Shown here: piece after piece, positions 1-11,090 of the stretch | Position numbering within the stretch: position 1 is the first letter of the stretch | How the letters are laid out: each line of letters begins with the position of its first letter | Notes under the pieces: model-generated | Seen by the model: only the letters and a program-made list of their open reading frames with translations | Told to the model about the DNA's origin: nothing | The model's database searches: none | NCBI GenBank assembly: GCA_033439685.1 | Contig: JAUEDM010000001.1 | Location: 5,146,001-5,210,000, forward strand | Length of the DNA: 64,000 bases | Direction of reading: 5' to 3' | Source: Apodospora peruviana | Lineage: Eukaryota; Ascomycota; Sordariomycetes; Sordariales; Lasiosphaeriaceae | Program-made: the position numbers and the translations under genes

Positions 1-177
1 AAGGGTTGCAGCGCCTCGAAAGAGACGAAGAGGTTCAGCTGTTCACCATTCTGGCGGCTGGTCCTCGGGACATCTGTCCTGTCTCTACCTCTCCTCCGAG
101 TATCCGGCTGCGCGCTGTGGCGACTGCGAACCCATTTCCGCCAGTACTCCGGCCCATCTGTTGAGGGATGTGCGGAA

Positions 178-3100
178 ATGGCGACACAGGTGTTGATTGC
201 CCACACGGGCCAGCGCCTGCAACTCAACATCTCTCAACTTGCATCGTATGCGCCAGTCCTTCTTGTTTCAAATCATTCGCGCCCCTTGGGGATGCTGACA
301 TCTTCCAGATTAGATGACTTCAAAGCTGCCGTAGCACGCCAGAGTTCCATCCCCGCCCAGTGCCTCATCACCTTGGCGCACCAGGGGAGGACGTTAAAGT
401 GGCAGACCATTCAAACCGAGGTTTGCTCACCCCAGCCACGAACGGCCAAAGATAGTTGGCGCGCTGAAGCTAATTCACGTCATAAAGAAGGAAGTATACG
501 TCTATGACAACCGATTGATACAGGCATCATCGCCAGGAGACTCCCCACCCCTCAAGCCCGACCTTCCGCTCCCCAAGCAATACAGTGTGTCGAGTCCTCC
601 CAATACCATCGACGATACGAGGTCGCTTCAGTCATGGCAAGAGCTCTTCGAGGCACGTCGCGCGTGGGTGCTGAAGGTAGTCGAGGATTGCAGGCAGATG
701 ACCACATCGACGCGCGACCGGTACGGCGAGATGGACGTCATGCTACGCTGTCTCGATGCGGCAGTTGCAAATCTTGAATCTGTCATCAGGGGCTTGGAGC
801 CAAAGTATACCGAGCTCAAAAAGTGGGTGCCTACAGCCCAGGCAGAATACAGCGCTCTGACGACAGGATGGGAACGATACCTATCGTTGGCTCGAAGCAT
901 TCCCATCTCGCCGGCAATGGTGCGCTTCATGACTGGCCGTGACGTCGGTGGTCCCAAGGGACGTCCACAGCGCCAGCCCTCGCTAGAGGACCTTGTCGAC
1001 CTTGAAACGGCGCGGAAGGTTGGTCGGCTTGCTCCCGCCGCCTTGCGCAAGTTCAGTGGCCGCATCGCGGACCTGGAGAAGGTGGCCACCCGCCTGTTCC
1101 AAGACGCCGAGGATCTCTTCCGAGAATTCGAGACGACAGTGGCCCGCTCGGCCTTGTCGCACGAGGGCGAGTCACTCCAACTCTTGCAAGATATTGAAGC
1201 TGTGGCGAATAAGGTCAACACCGACTGTCAGACAACGGCCGAGTACTCTGGTGGCACTCGTGAGGTTCTTCTCCAGACCTCTAAGATTGCTGCCAACCAC
1301 ACCGAACGCTTACTACCAAGTATCAAAAATCGGGCTTTGGAGATGGATGAAATGCTCCGCTATGCCACACAGGCGAGGAACAGTCTCGCTGCCGAATCAG
1401 TGGAATTCATGCGTAACATCACCGACATCACGTCGCTCGGCCAGAGCGTGAAATTTCAAATGAATGCGATCAACCAAGATGACGAGCTCATGACATTTGA
1501 TTACCTGCGGTTAATTCAGCAAGTCCCTTATATGTACGCCTCCTTTGTTGCCGAAGCCGTGAAGCGACGCGAGTGGCTCGAAAAGGTCAAACAAGATTCT
1601 TCCACCCTCGCGAATGAGATGGCACTGTTCCAGGACGAGGAGACGAAGAGGCGGAGAAAGTGGCACAAGACAGTCGGTAATGCTTACGGGCCCGAAACTC
1701 CGACGGTGGACAGCAATGCCCCCGGTCTGGAGGTGAATCTTCATGGCGAGGAGGAACAGTGGCCAACTATGACCAGGGCAGATCTGGAGGACTTCTACAA
1801 TCTTCTGCAAAAGCAGAACGCCGAGCCCGAGATTGTGGAGGATATTCGAAAGATGATTGCTGATGTCAGGAATCCAACAAGGCAGCAGTCGAAGCGCGTG
1901 AAGGCTTTCAAGAACGGCAGCATTCACGAGGCGGCCTTGGGACGCAGCGGCTTGCTCATTCGAGGCGATGACGACCTCCTTCGGTCCATGCAGGACGACA
2001 AATTAAAGCTGGAGAACAAGCTTAAGACCGCCGAGAGCCGTGTGCGACGGCTCGAGGATCTACTCCATCGGCAGACTCAAGCATCGCGACCGAGCCTCGG
2101 CAACCTCTTCCAAATGCCAAGCCAGCAGCTTTCAGATCGCAATGATTCAACCTTCTCGATTAAATCCCCTCGTACGTCAGAAGACCGTAGAAGGTCCTCG
2201 GAAGGAAGCGATGGTCTTCTCCACAGAGTGCAACAGCTGGAGGCCGACCTGAATACCGAGAAGGTGCGCTCAGCAGCACTCGAAAGGGACCTTGAAGCGC
2301 GCGTGACGTTGCACAACGACATGAAGAGCCAGATAGAGGAGGTGAACTCCACCAAGAAGGACCTGCTACAGAATATGGAGGCACTCAAGCGAGAGTTCTT
2401 GGAAGAACGAAAGTCCCTCGAGGAAGAGGTAAAGAGACTGCAAACACGGCTAGAAGATACCGAGGACGAGATTGAAAACTTTGGGGAGTCGAGAGAAAAT
2501 GAAAAGGCCACTTACGACGAGAAAGTCCGCTTTTTCCAGCTCGAGCTTGAACGGTTGACTGAAGAAAGGCGGGACGAGGCCTTGAAATCGGAAGGCCAGG
2601 TCGAGTTCTTACGCAAAGAGGCTCGTCTCCAGCGTGAGCGGATTGAATCGCAGGAGCGGCAGCTCCAGACCGCGCAAGAGGGAAACAACATGTTAGGTAA
2701 AAAACTGGAGACTTTGGCAGAGACGGGCGAGGATCAGCTCAGGATACTTCGTGATGTCTGGGAGCAGATAGCGCCTGGTGAAACTGCCCCTGAAGATTTG
2801 ACAGATCTTCTCGAGGGCCTTATAGGGAGAGTTACTGACATCTTGGCGAGGTTGCGAAGTGCCGAGGGAGATATGGCGATGGTGCGGTTGGAGCTGGATT
2901 CAGCACAGCGCACTGCCAAAGAACTCAGGTCTGAGATGGCGGTCACCCAGGAGAGATTATCAAGTGCCGAATCAGCATCGACAGGCCTCCGCGAAAGCCT
3001 TGCCGAGGAGAAAGCCAAAGTCGCAGTACTTGAGAGCGAGCTGGCAGAGGGTCGAGAACAGCTCAGCCAATTGCGTGCGAAGATTGCGGATGGTGAGACA

Positions 3101-4570
3101 GGCTCCGAGTCGTTGCGGAAGAGGTTGGAGGAGGAAGAGGAGAAAATGACATCCATCGCGGAGGAATTGGCTTCTAAAAAATCCCAGGTTGGTAGTCTCG
3201 AGGAAGAGGCTCATCAATTCCATGATAGGTTGCAAGAGTCGCAGGTCAAGCTTTCGGAGCTCACCGCCAGGTTCGACGCCCGCACAGAGCGTGCCAAAGA
3301 CCTGACACAGCGTTTGTATTCGCAAAATGAGCGTCTTGTTCGCCTGCTTGACCGGCTAGCATTTTCTATCACACGTCAAGGTGAGACCATGGTCATCCAA
3401 AAGATACCACGATCGGAGCGTGCGTCGCAAAGTGTAAATGACTTGGATGCCAACTCATCTCTCCGGCGTTCAAGCCTTCTTAACGGCCGCATCACTGCCG
3501 ACAGTGGGGACTTGGAATTGTTATACTGGATGAACAACACGGATGACAAGATTGAGGCGGAGAAATACAACGCCTACATGTCCTCGCTAGGATCGTTCGA
3601 CATGAATGCCTTCTCTGAGGCTGTCCTCCGGCGAGTGAAAGAGGCCGAACACATGGCGCGTAAACTGCAACGCGATGCACGGGCTTACCGCGAGAGGTAC
3701 CACGCACTGCAAAAAGATGCCCACGACAAGATTGCTTTCAAGAATTTCAAGGAGGGCGACCTCGCCCTATTCCTCCCTACCCGCAATCAAGCCACGGGAG
3801 CTTGGGCAGCGTTCAACATCGGGTTTCCGCACTACTTCTTGCGTGAGCAGGAGACGCATAGGTTGCGGACGAGGGAGTGGCTGGTGGCTCGGATTTCGCG
3901 CATCCAGGAGCGTGTTGTGGATCTATCCAAATCTCTACAACAAGAGCCCGGTACATCGAGGAGAGACAGGCCCACAGAGACAGAGTCTTTGAACGAGGAG
4001 GAGAATGATAATCCATTCGATCTCTCAGACGGCTTGCGATGGTATCTGATTGACGCATTTGAGGATAAGATCGGTGCGCCATCGACGCCGGGGCTTGCTA
4101 AGAGCACAGTCGCGGCCAACAAGGTTGAAGCAATGGCAGACACGCACGATCGCTCGGGATCTAAAAGCGGAGGGCTCATCGGCCGCGCTGGGGTGCCTTC
4201 CGGAATCGAAGGAGTAAGTAAGACGCTCTCCAAGAGCCTGGAGAGCCGTCGTTCCAGCACGAGCTCAAGGCGGACGCTTCCGTTTGCAATCGGCGTGGTG
4301 AGAGGACGAGATAGTGCCCTTGCTAGTGAAACAAATTCGCTTCGTGCTGCGCCGGCAGATACCCCAGCGGGGACCAGCCCGACCCAACAGCATGCTGCTC
4401 TCCACAGCCTAACACATCATATATCTCCACAATCTCATGCTGGGTCGACAGCCGAAGCGCCAGGGGGTAATGAGACCAACACGGCTTCATCAGACGAGCA
4501 GCCGGGACAGTCGCCGCCGCAGGGGCACTCCGAGGTTCGCAACGAGATAGATTCCCTGATCGGACCGTGA
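178..4570 (+). CDS. atg11: Autophagy-related protein 11 (Atg11), selective autophagy scaffold
   Basis: Atg11 is the scaffold that links cargo receptors to the autophagy initiation machinery in selective autophagy (pexophagy, mitophagy). I read three exons: 178-245, 309-420 and 488-4570, giving 1420 residues, close to the usual length in filamentous fungi. Intron 1 (246-308) starts GTATGC and ends CAG; intron 2 (421-487) starts GTTTGC and ends AAG. Splicing gives the family-typical N-terminus (MATQVLIAHTGQRLQ, then a SLDDFK segment and KEVYVYDNR). Residues about 560-1000 are almost continuous coiled coil, as expected for a dimeric scaffold. The segment near residue 1145 (FKEGDLALFLPTR, then FPHYFLRE) is the conserved C-terminal Atg11/FIP200 claw region. 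The last 150 residues are Ser/Thr-rich and look disordered. The start is the first in-frame ATG that yields the conserved N-terminus. Identification is from family knowledge and is firm; exon limits are by hand. Confidence 0.95.
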
Positions 4571-5178
4571 TAGCTGGCACGGGTTTGCTGACGGGTTAGT
4601 AGCCCCGCCCCCGAAATGCTCTACAGCGAGAGCAAAGTGCGGCTTCTCTCAGTCCGTCCAAGAAGAGTGTAGTCTGGGACTCCCTCTGGTCTCTTGACGT
4701 CAACTATGAGGGCGGACGACAGGCCAGGTAGTAGGCAGCCAGCCAACGATTGGCTGCGGCGTCTCAGATAGTTGGAACCGGTGTTCACAGCCCCTGATGG
4801 GATAGAGGAGATGAATATGGTCGATCAGGGGATTCCCTATTGCGTGGAAGTTGATGGGACTGGGTCGATAGATAACTTTGCAGACTGTTAAGGCATACCT
4901 ACCAAGGCTACCGGGACGCCAGACCGGCGCCCGAGGAGAAGTCGTTTACTGCACCACTGGCGTTAGGATCAGGCAGGAGTCATTATCATTTGCGGCACAC
5001 CGCAGCAGAATACTAGAACCGTTGCTTGGAAGCTTGAAGCTGTATCGTGCATGCGATTGATACAACAGAATAGGTAATATAAATATACAGAGTTGACTTG
5101 AGTAGTCTTATCTCGACATCAATGGCAACGCATGCTTTCTACTAGGTGTCCACGTTACTCTTCCGGCTCGACCTTCGC
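4571..5178. other. Convergent intergenic region, ATG11 / bL9m
   Basis: This stretch separates the 3' ends of two convergent genes and should hold both 3' UTRs. An AT-rich patch near 5070-5100 (AATATAAATATA) could serve polyadenylation. The short open frames here have no recognisable motif. I see no RNA gene or repeat. Confidence 0.5.
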
Positions 5179-6211
5179 TTAGCTTCCTGTTGCCGGGAGA
5201 ACCTCGACCATCTTCCGCACAGGTTTCTCGGCACCAACAGAGATCTCCACCTCCCAGCGTCCAAGCGACTTGAGCCTAGTGTTATTTTCTCCCAGGCCAA
5301 CTATACGAATGCTCGTGGGATCTAAAGCAATGCGGCTGGCCTCTGCGTCTGAAATCAGATATCCCCTGACGTAGTTCGTAATATCAAAGGTGGACACGGA
5401 GCCGTAGATACCCAGGGTGGTATCCTGGGTAGAAGCTGCCTCAGGCTCCGCGGTCTTTCGCTTTGGCGTTGGTGTGTTGGCAACGGCGATCAAAGGAGAG
5501 ACGGCGGGTTGTGCTGGAGTGGTCGGGGCCGGCGGCGGCGGCGCTTCTGCTGCCGCCGCAGGGATCGGCTTTCGGTGGAAGGTAAGGGTTTCCGGGACAA
5601 GGGTAGCCAGCAAGCTGAAGGCTACCTCGGGCTGTTCGTTGATGAATAGAGGCGTCAGCTCCAACACGACACACGGCAAGTAAAAGGAAGCGGAAAAGGG
5701 GGGGCGCGGTTCATACGGAGGTATGACTAGGCTTCTTGGTTGCGGCCGCGGTCACGTCTTCAGGTTCCTCCGCCACAGGAGCATCAGCGTCCTCCGCTGA
5801 GTACACGCCAAAGGCACGGTCCCGTACGCCAACGTCCTCATGGGTCAGGCCCAGTTCCTGGAAGCGGGTGGGCGTCATGTACTCTGCCTTGTTGGTCGGG
5901 AACCAGATGTTTCGCATGCGGCCGCGCTCGGTGCGGAAGACGGCATCTGGGGCGGGAGGTTGACGTGTCAGCTAGCTGCAATCCAAGCCAATGGACGGCA
6001 GGCGGGACATCTCACGCTTGCGACCAAACTTTGGTATGTCCATCAGCAGCCGGACGACGACGCCTTGGTCCATGGGCCGTGGATGGTTCGACTTGGCGCG
6101 GGTCTGCATCACAACTCCAGTGCTGTTAAGGACAGAGGACGACGAGGGCTGCGCCAGTCTCCGGAGACAGGCGAGGCATGTCGGCCACCTGCTCAGTGCC
6201 GACTGCGCCAT
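5179..6211 (-). CDS. MRPL50: Mitochondrial large-subunit ribosomal protein bL9m
   Basis: This is a component of the mitochondrial 54S large ribosomal subunit. Three exons on the minus strand: 6211-6016, 5946-5717 and 5658-5179, giving 301 residues. Intron 1 (5947-6015) has a GTGAGA donor and intron 2 (5659-5716) a GTATGA donor. The first exon starts MAQSALSRWPTCLACLRRLA, a basic leader suited to mitochondrial import, and ends in the L9 signature VVVRLLMDIPKFGRK. Exon 2 continues with FRTERGRMRNIWFPTNKAEY, the fungal counterpart of the bacterial L9 N-domain that binds rRNA. Exon 3 holds a divergent C-terminal part with LIPETLTFHRKP-type sequence, a Pro/Ala linker near residues 165-185 and a conserved tail. 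Yeast MRPL50 is the bL9 homologue. The second acceptor (TTGGAG) is the least certain junction; reading phase supports it. Confidence 0.88.
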
Positions 6212-7187
6212 TATGCTTCGTCGGGGTCCCGGGGTCTGCGTCGGAGGGTGAATGACTAGAACGGCGCAATGGTATGGTGGAATGCCCCGGATCCGGGCAA
6301 GTTGGAGGCTCTGGCGGCTGCTGCTGCTCGCCGGTGCAAGTCCCTGAAAATTTCCAGAGCTTTGGCCTTGCGATTAGTTCCCGTCACCCGGCAGGCAAGG
6401 CGAGCGCCGCAGTTCAATGCGGCTAATTTTCGGCCACGCGAGCTTGCTGTACGGAAACCGGTACTCCGTTCTCCGTACCGGTAAGCTCTGTCTCCTCTTA
6501 GCACGCTTCGGACGTCCTTTAAGAACGCGGTACCTTACTTGCGGTGCCTACCTGGTACCACCAAAGAAAGCCAGATCGTGACTTATCGTCGGGCTGGCAA
6601 AAGTTCAAACAGTTGGCCGCACGTACTGATTACCTTAGCACGCTTACAAGGTCACGCGCAACGCGCCAATCCCGAAACAAAGGTCGACCTGAAGTGGCTC
6701 GGGCGCCTCGCCACCACTGCAGTGTCTGTCCCGCCGCCCAAGTCGACAGAAGTTTATCTAGCTTGCCAGCTTGGGTGCTGAATTGTACCGTATTCCATAT
6801 AACGGTTGGCGCATCCAGACAGGCGCGCGCAACTCCACTACCGCCCTACCTATTGTTGTTGCGGGTTTGCCCACGTCGTGGTTCCTATTGTCCTTCGCAA
6901 CCTGACCAGCGCATCGCACGCAAGCTATTTCAATACTACCGATGCCTGCCAAATTCTCTCTCCAACCATCCAGCTATGGTGCGTCGGTGACAACTTTCTG
7001 GCATGAAGTTTGACGCGCACTGCCGAATCGAAACGAGACAAGACCGCGACCTGTTTGCTACCTCTACCACTTGCGCTCTTTTCTACATCCGATAGCATAT
7101 GTATGCTGTTTGCTACTGCTCATTGACTGAGCGCATCGTTATATTGTATTACATTCAGATTCCTGCCATCATCCGGCGGGCACCAAA
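6212..7187. promoter_or_regulatory. Divergent promoter region, bL9m / membrane-anchored protein gene
   Basis: About 1 kb lies between two genes transcribed away from each other, so it must contain both promoters. Just before the plus-strand start the context is CACCAAAATG, a good fungal start context. Short open frames on both strands overlap heavily and none looks like a known protein. No repeat or RNA gene was seen. Confidence 0.5.
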
Positions 7188-10100
7188 ATGTACAGCATGG
7201 AGCGCAACCATCCAGACCGATCCGACCCCGAACCCGAACCCGCCCTTCCGCGACCAAACGGCCGCTACACATCTCCCTTCGTCATCAATAGCGCATCGCG
7301 ACGAAGAAACTTGTTCTCCAGCTCTCGTTCCAAGGATAGTGCTGCCTTCGAAACCGTCGGACCCCTTGCTCAGAAATCAGCAACCAGTTTCGACGTTTCG
7401 TCTGATGCGAAGCCATCCTCACCAAGCACCGGCAATCACAGTGGTACGAGAATACCACGTCCATCTCAGCAACGTCCCTCGCAGAATCGTCAACCCTTTA
7501 GCATGACGGATGCCTACAAAATGGCGAAGGAAGAGGAGGAGGAGGCTGTCCAAGGTTCCCCGAGTCCCGCACCACGATCGTGGCGTTCCAAACCCAGCCC
7601 GGCTGGCAGCCGGCCACAGAACACATTGGACAGGACTCCTAGCGATGCCCAGCGACAGAGGAGACGTCTCAGTAAGGCCGCTAGCTCAGGACCCGATGAT
7701 ACAGTGAGCTCCGTAGGGAGTTCGGCCGCCCAATCCCTTCGGAGTGAGGTTTCCGAGAGCAGCTTTGACGAGAAGCTACGTCAACATGCGTCGGACCAAG
7801 CGGAAGCGATGGGAGACTCCCCCCAACGCAGAAGCGGTCTGTTCTCCAAGACCAAACTCGGGAATAGGGTTTCTGAGATGGGAAAGGAGCTAGTACGCAA
7901 GACGAGCAGGAGCAGCCTCGATGGTAATTCTCCCAGCCAAAATCCGAGGCCGAAGTCAAACTCCGGGTGGCTCTCGCGTCGATTTTCCAGTAGAAAGAAC
8001 GAGACGAGCAACGGAATGTTATCACACCAAACAAGTGACCTTGGACAATCCGGAAAAGCGGCCAAACAAGATCGCTTCCAGCCCGGCGCCGGCCAACTGA
8101 CAAGGCCCGCCACCGTCCCGCTCGAGTATCAGTCTCCAATCAACCAGAGTTTTGCTTGGCAGGCGGATGCGGACTTCACAGCGGGTGATTTGCAGGTCTC
8201 GGACAGTCCACCGGTGATAAGTGGGCGCAGCAACACCAAACTCGAAGAGATACGGGCCTTGGAGGCTGAAGTTAATGAGCGATTTGTCGAGAGCCCCGAA
8301 CTTCGGCCTCGAAACCCCCGGCTTGACGAGATACGCACTCGCGAAAAAGAAGTCGCCCAAACGTTCCCTGATGACCCTGCGGAGCTGGACGAGGACGCCG
8401 AGTCCCAGCCGAGCAAACCGGAGAGTGAAAACAAGTTTCCCCGCATCAGACCAACTGAACGACCGAGTGCGAACGTTGATGATCACCGGGTGCGTGAAAT
8501 CGAGAGCTTATCTAGGAGAGCGCTCGCCACCACCAGACTGGATGAGATTCGGGAGCGAAATGCCGGCGACCGATCTCGTTCAGCGTCTCCGGAGATCGCG
8601 CGGTCAAGAAGTAGGGAACTGCTGCGAAGCATGTCTCCAGGCAATGATGAAATTCTCAGGCAGGAGAGGGAACCGGTTATAGCGGTCGAGGAGGACAAGA
8701 GAATAGCGGCAGATCAGGTCCCTACTGTCAAAGTATCTACAGGTGTTGAAGGTTTACAAAGGGAGCCTGTTGTGCAAGAGAGAACCCGAGAGAGGAGTGA
8801 AGGAGCCAGGCCGAGTCGGGGTGCTTCTCACACACGCGATGACTCGCGTGACGTCCTACGTCGATTAGCTCTCGCGACGAGCACCACTCCTTCGCCCGAG
8901 CCGCGAACCGGCAAAGACGATAACGGCCTTGCTACACGCGATCGAGGTGGGAAAGAAACTGCCACACAGAAGAAACCAGACAGACTTAAGAGCGACGTCA
9001 AACTTACTGTTGGCTTCGCCGGGCTTCGCCGGGACTCGTCCGTCGATTCAACCTCCGACAAGCGGTCGGACTTTGCACATTCGGAATCGGATCCCACAGA
9101 GCGGATAGAGGGCGAGATGAAGCTTTTTGCGCCAGTAGATAACCAATCCGAAAGGGGCTCTCTGCGAGCTCCCTCTCCGGAACTCGATGGGGAGGAGGAG
9201 GAGGAGAAGGCTACACCAAAAACGCCCCAACAACCCAAGACCGACTCCATGGCACAGCCCACTCCTCGAGTCACAGGCGCCTATGTCGACACGCCAGTGA
9301 CCGTCAAGTTTGAGAAGTTAGAGTCCGTCTCCGTCGGTCCTGCTCCTGGTTCAGAAAGATCGGAACCAGGAGCTGTAGGCACCGGACTTGATACCAGTAT
9401 TGACGCTTCAGGCGCTGCGGTAGATGCCCCGACGGCTGGAGATGTCAAGGGGAACTCTGACACGGCCTGTTTCCCCGGCCGGAAGATCAGTGATTCCCTG
9501 CGAAAGCCAACATCCACTATGTCGGCAAAGGGAGACAAAGCGGTTGGCCGTTCAACGTCGATGCTTACCCACCGACGATCAAAGTCACTGCCTCGGCCGC
9601 GCTCTAGCTTGGTCAACTCGGCTAGGCTGCCCACCGTCAAAGACGACTTGCTTGAAATCCAGCGAGCAAACCACTACGACGACTCTACGCTCGAAGACCT
9701 GGGCGACTTACTTGACGCCCAAGAACAGGAGGATGTAAAGTTGCGTTTGGACGTCCGGAAGCTCGAGGACAGCACCGGAGTATCACATGGCATAGAGAGT
9801 GACTTGGAGGCCTACGATAGGATGAGCAAATCACTACAGACAGGTCTCCTTGGGATTCGGACTGCCAAGCAAGGCATCGAGCGTCTCGAGGACAAAGTCT
9901 GGCATGTTGACGCCAAGGACCGTTCACACACGCATGACCTCACCGTGAGCATGGTCTGTCCAATCTGCCATGGTCACTCGGCAGAGGGGAAAGCAGCCTT
10001 GACCTACGTTCATTTGCCCCTGCCTCGACTCTGGCACCGGCAGCCAAAATTCCGATTCACCTTGCTCGGCTTCGTTCTCTTCTTGCTCTCTCTGTGGTAT

Positions 10101-10562
10101 ATTGCGGAATCCTCGATGTGCTTCTTTTATTGCAAACCACAGTACTGCTACCCGGGCGAACCATGCGACTGGTCCGTCGACGACCCTCTCTGGGGCTATT
10201 CGATCCCCGTCAAGCTTGACCAGTGGCTCACCGGCGGGCAGGGTAGAGCCCTTGCCGGTCAGGTTGGGCCAGAGGTTACAGACTGGCTGGCTGATGCGTG
10301 GGATATCGCCACCGGTACTGACATCACCCAGGTCGACACGTCTCGTTACAGCTGGGATCAAAAGCGGCAACACAGACGACGTCTGCTGAAGAGGGGCGTG
10401 GCGGAATCTCTGGCCGGGGAGGGTCCAGAAGACGAGGCAAAGTTTACGGCATGGAAAGCTGCCAGGCTAGCTAGAGAACGGGCTGAGTCGGCTAGGGAAA
10501 TGGGCTATGATGTCCATGACGAGGAGAGCATGGCGGCAGACGAGAAAATATCGGGGCGGTGA
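7188..10562 (+). CDS. Fungal protein of unknown function, disordered with C-terminal transmembrane anchor
   Basis: An intronless frame of 1124 residues. I do not recognise a named family. Residues 1-300 are Ser/Pro/Arg-rich and look disordered. Residues about 345-470 carry three copies of a short motif, KLEEIR / RLDEIR / RLDEIR, each followed by charged residues. Residues about 800-910 are helical and charged, with LEDLGDLLDAQEQEDVKL and RLEDKVWHVDAKDR. A CPICHGH motif lies near residue 922. One hydrophobic segment (about 955-975, FTLLGFVLFLLSLWYI) is followed by a Cys-rich piece (CFFYCKPQYCYPGEPC) and about 130 more residues ending in a basic and acidic helix. The layout suggests a large cytosolic or nuclear N-terminal part tethered by one late membrane span, for example at the ER or nuclear envelope; that placement is inference. 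An ATG three codons downstream (7197) could also serve. Confidence 0.85.
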   Translation: MYSMERNHPDRSDPEPEPALPRPNGRYTSPFVINSASRRRNLFSSSRSKDSAAFETVGPLAQKSATSFDVSSDAKPSSPSTGNHSGTRIPRPSQQRPSQNRQPFSMTDAYKMAKEEEEEAVQGSPSPAPRSWRSKPSPAGSRPQNTLDRTPSDAQRQRRRLSKAASSGPDDTVSSVGSSAAQSLRSEVSESSFDEKLRQHASDQAEAMGDSPQRRSGLFSKTKLGNRVSEMGKELVRKTSRSSLDGNSPSQNPRPKSNSGWLSRRFSSRKNETSNGMLSHQTSDLGQSGKAAKQDRFQPGAGQLTRPATVPLEYQSPINQSFAWQADADFTAGDLQVSDSPPVISGRSNTKLEEIRALEAEVNERFVESPELRPRNPRLDEIRTREKEVAQTFPDDPAELDEDAESQPSKPESENKFPRIRPTERPSANVDDHRVREIESLSRRALATTRLDEIRERNAGDRSRSASPEIARSRSRELLRSMSPGNDEILRQEREPVIAVEEDKRIAADQVPTVKVSTGVEGLQREPVVQERTRERSEGARPSRGASHTRDDSRDVLRRLALATSTTPSPEPRTGKDDNGLATRDRGGKETATQKKPDRLKSDVKLTVGFAGLRRDSSVDSTSDKRSDFAHSESDPTERIEGEMKLFAPVDNQSERGSLRAPSPELDGEEEEEKATPKTPQQPKTDSMAQPTPRVTGAYVDTPVTVKFEKLESVSVGPAPGSERSEPGAVGTGLDTSIDASGAAVDAPTAGDVKGNSDTACFPGRKISDSLRKPTSTMSAKGDKAVGRSTSMLTHRRSKSLPRPRSSLVNSARLPTVKDDLLEIQRANHYDDSTLEDLGDLLDAQEQEDVKLRLDVRKLEDSTGVSHGIESDLEAYDRMSKSLQTGLLGIRTAKQGIERLEDKVWHVDAKDRSHTHDLTVSMVCPICHGHSAEGKAALTYVHLPLPRLWHRQPKFRFTLLGFVLFLLSLWYIAESSMCFFYCKPQYCYPGEPCDWSVDDPLWGYSIPVKLDQWLTGGQGRALAGQVGPEVTDWLADAWDIATGTDITQVDTSRYSWDQKRQHRRRLLKRGVAESLAGEGPEDEAKFTAWKAARLARERAESAREMGYDVHDEESMAADEKISGR

Positions 10563-11090
10563 GGGAGAGATATTTGCACTTGAAGTCGATCTGAGCAGTG
10601 CGAGAAAAATGTGAAATGTTTCGCTTTTATGGGGTCTTCGTTGTTCTCTGTATCCTGGGCACATCATGGAAGGTTCACAGATGGTAGGCAGGGCGTTCGG
10701 TTCCGTGGTTGGTTGTATCTGAGCCTAGACGGATGGTTTTACTTTGGTCTCGGAAAAAGCGATGGATTGTTCTTTTCATGAGATGGACATGCGTACAGAT
10801 ACCCGGGGAGTCATGGTTCATTGTAGAAGCTGAAGAGTTACGAACATCGTATTCTATCTGGCGTTTGCATGCACTCCGGTGTAAGTCAGGTAGTTTTGCT
10901 TCTGAAAGCTGGTTGAAGGCTTGCAAGGCCTCTTCAATTATGTTTTGAAAGTCCACGCTATCAAATTATATATTCGTGCTTTTGTGATTCCCTCCTTGTT
11001 GTTTTACAACCACCACTCCACGCAACGAGCTTCTTATGGCGTTACAATGGCTCCTGTATGGCAGCTCCGTTCGGCCTCATCGACCTGTCC
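10563..11090. other. Convergent intergenic region
   Basis: This holds the 3' flanks of the membrane-anchored protein gene (+) and the nucleotidyltransferase-like gene (-). A 93-codon minus-strand frame at 10675-10956 has no recognisable feature and I treat it as chance. Nothing else is visible. Confidence 0.45.

Noticed and set aside
628..1221. Long minus-strand open frame inside ATG11 (197 codons)
   Set aside because: Fully antisense to conserved ATG11 coding sequence, with Ser/Arg-rich shadow composition and no recognisable motif.
10675..10956. 93-codon minus-strand frame
   Set aside because: No in-frame strong start context, no known motif, and it lies in the 3' flanks of two convergent genes.
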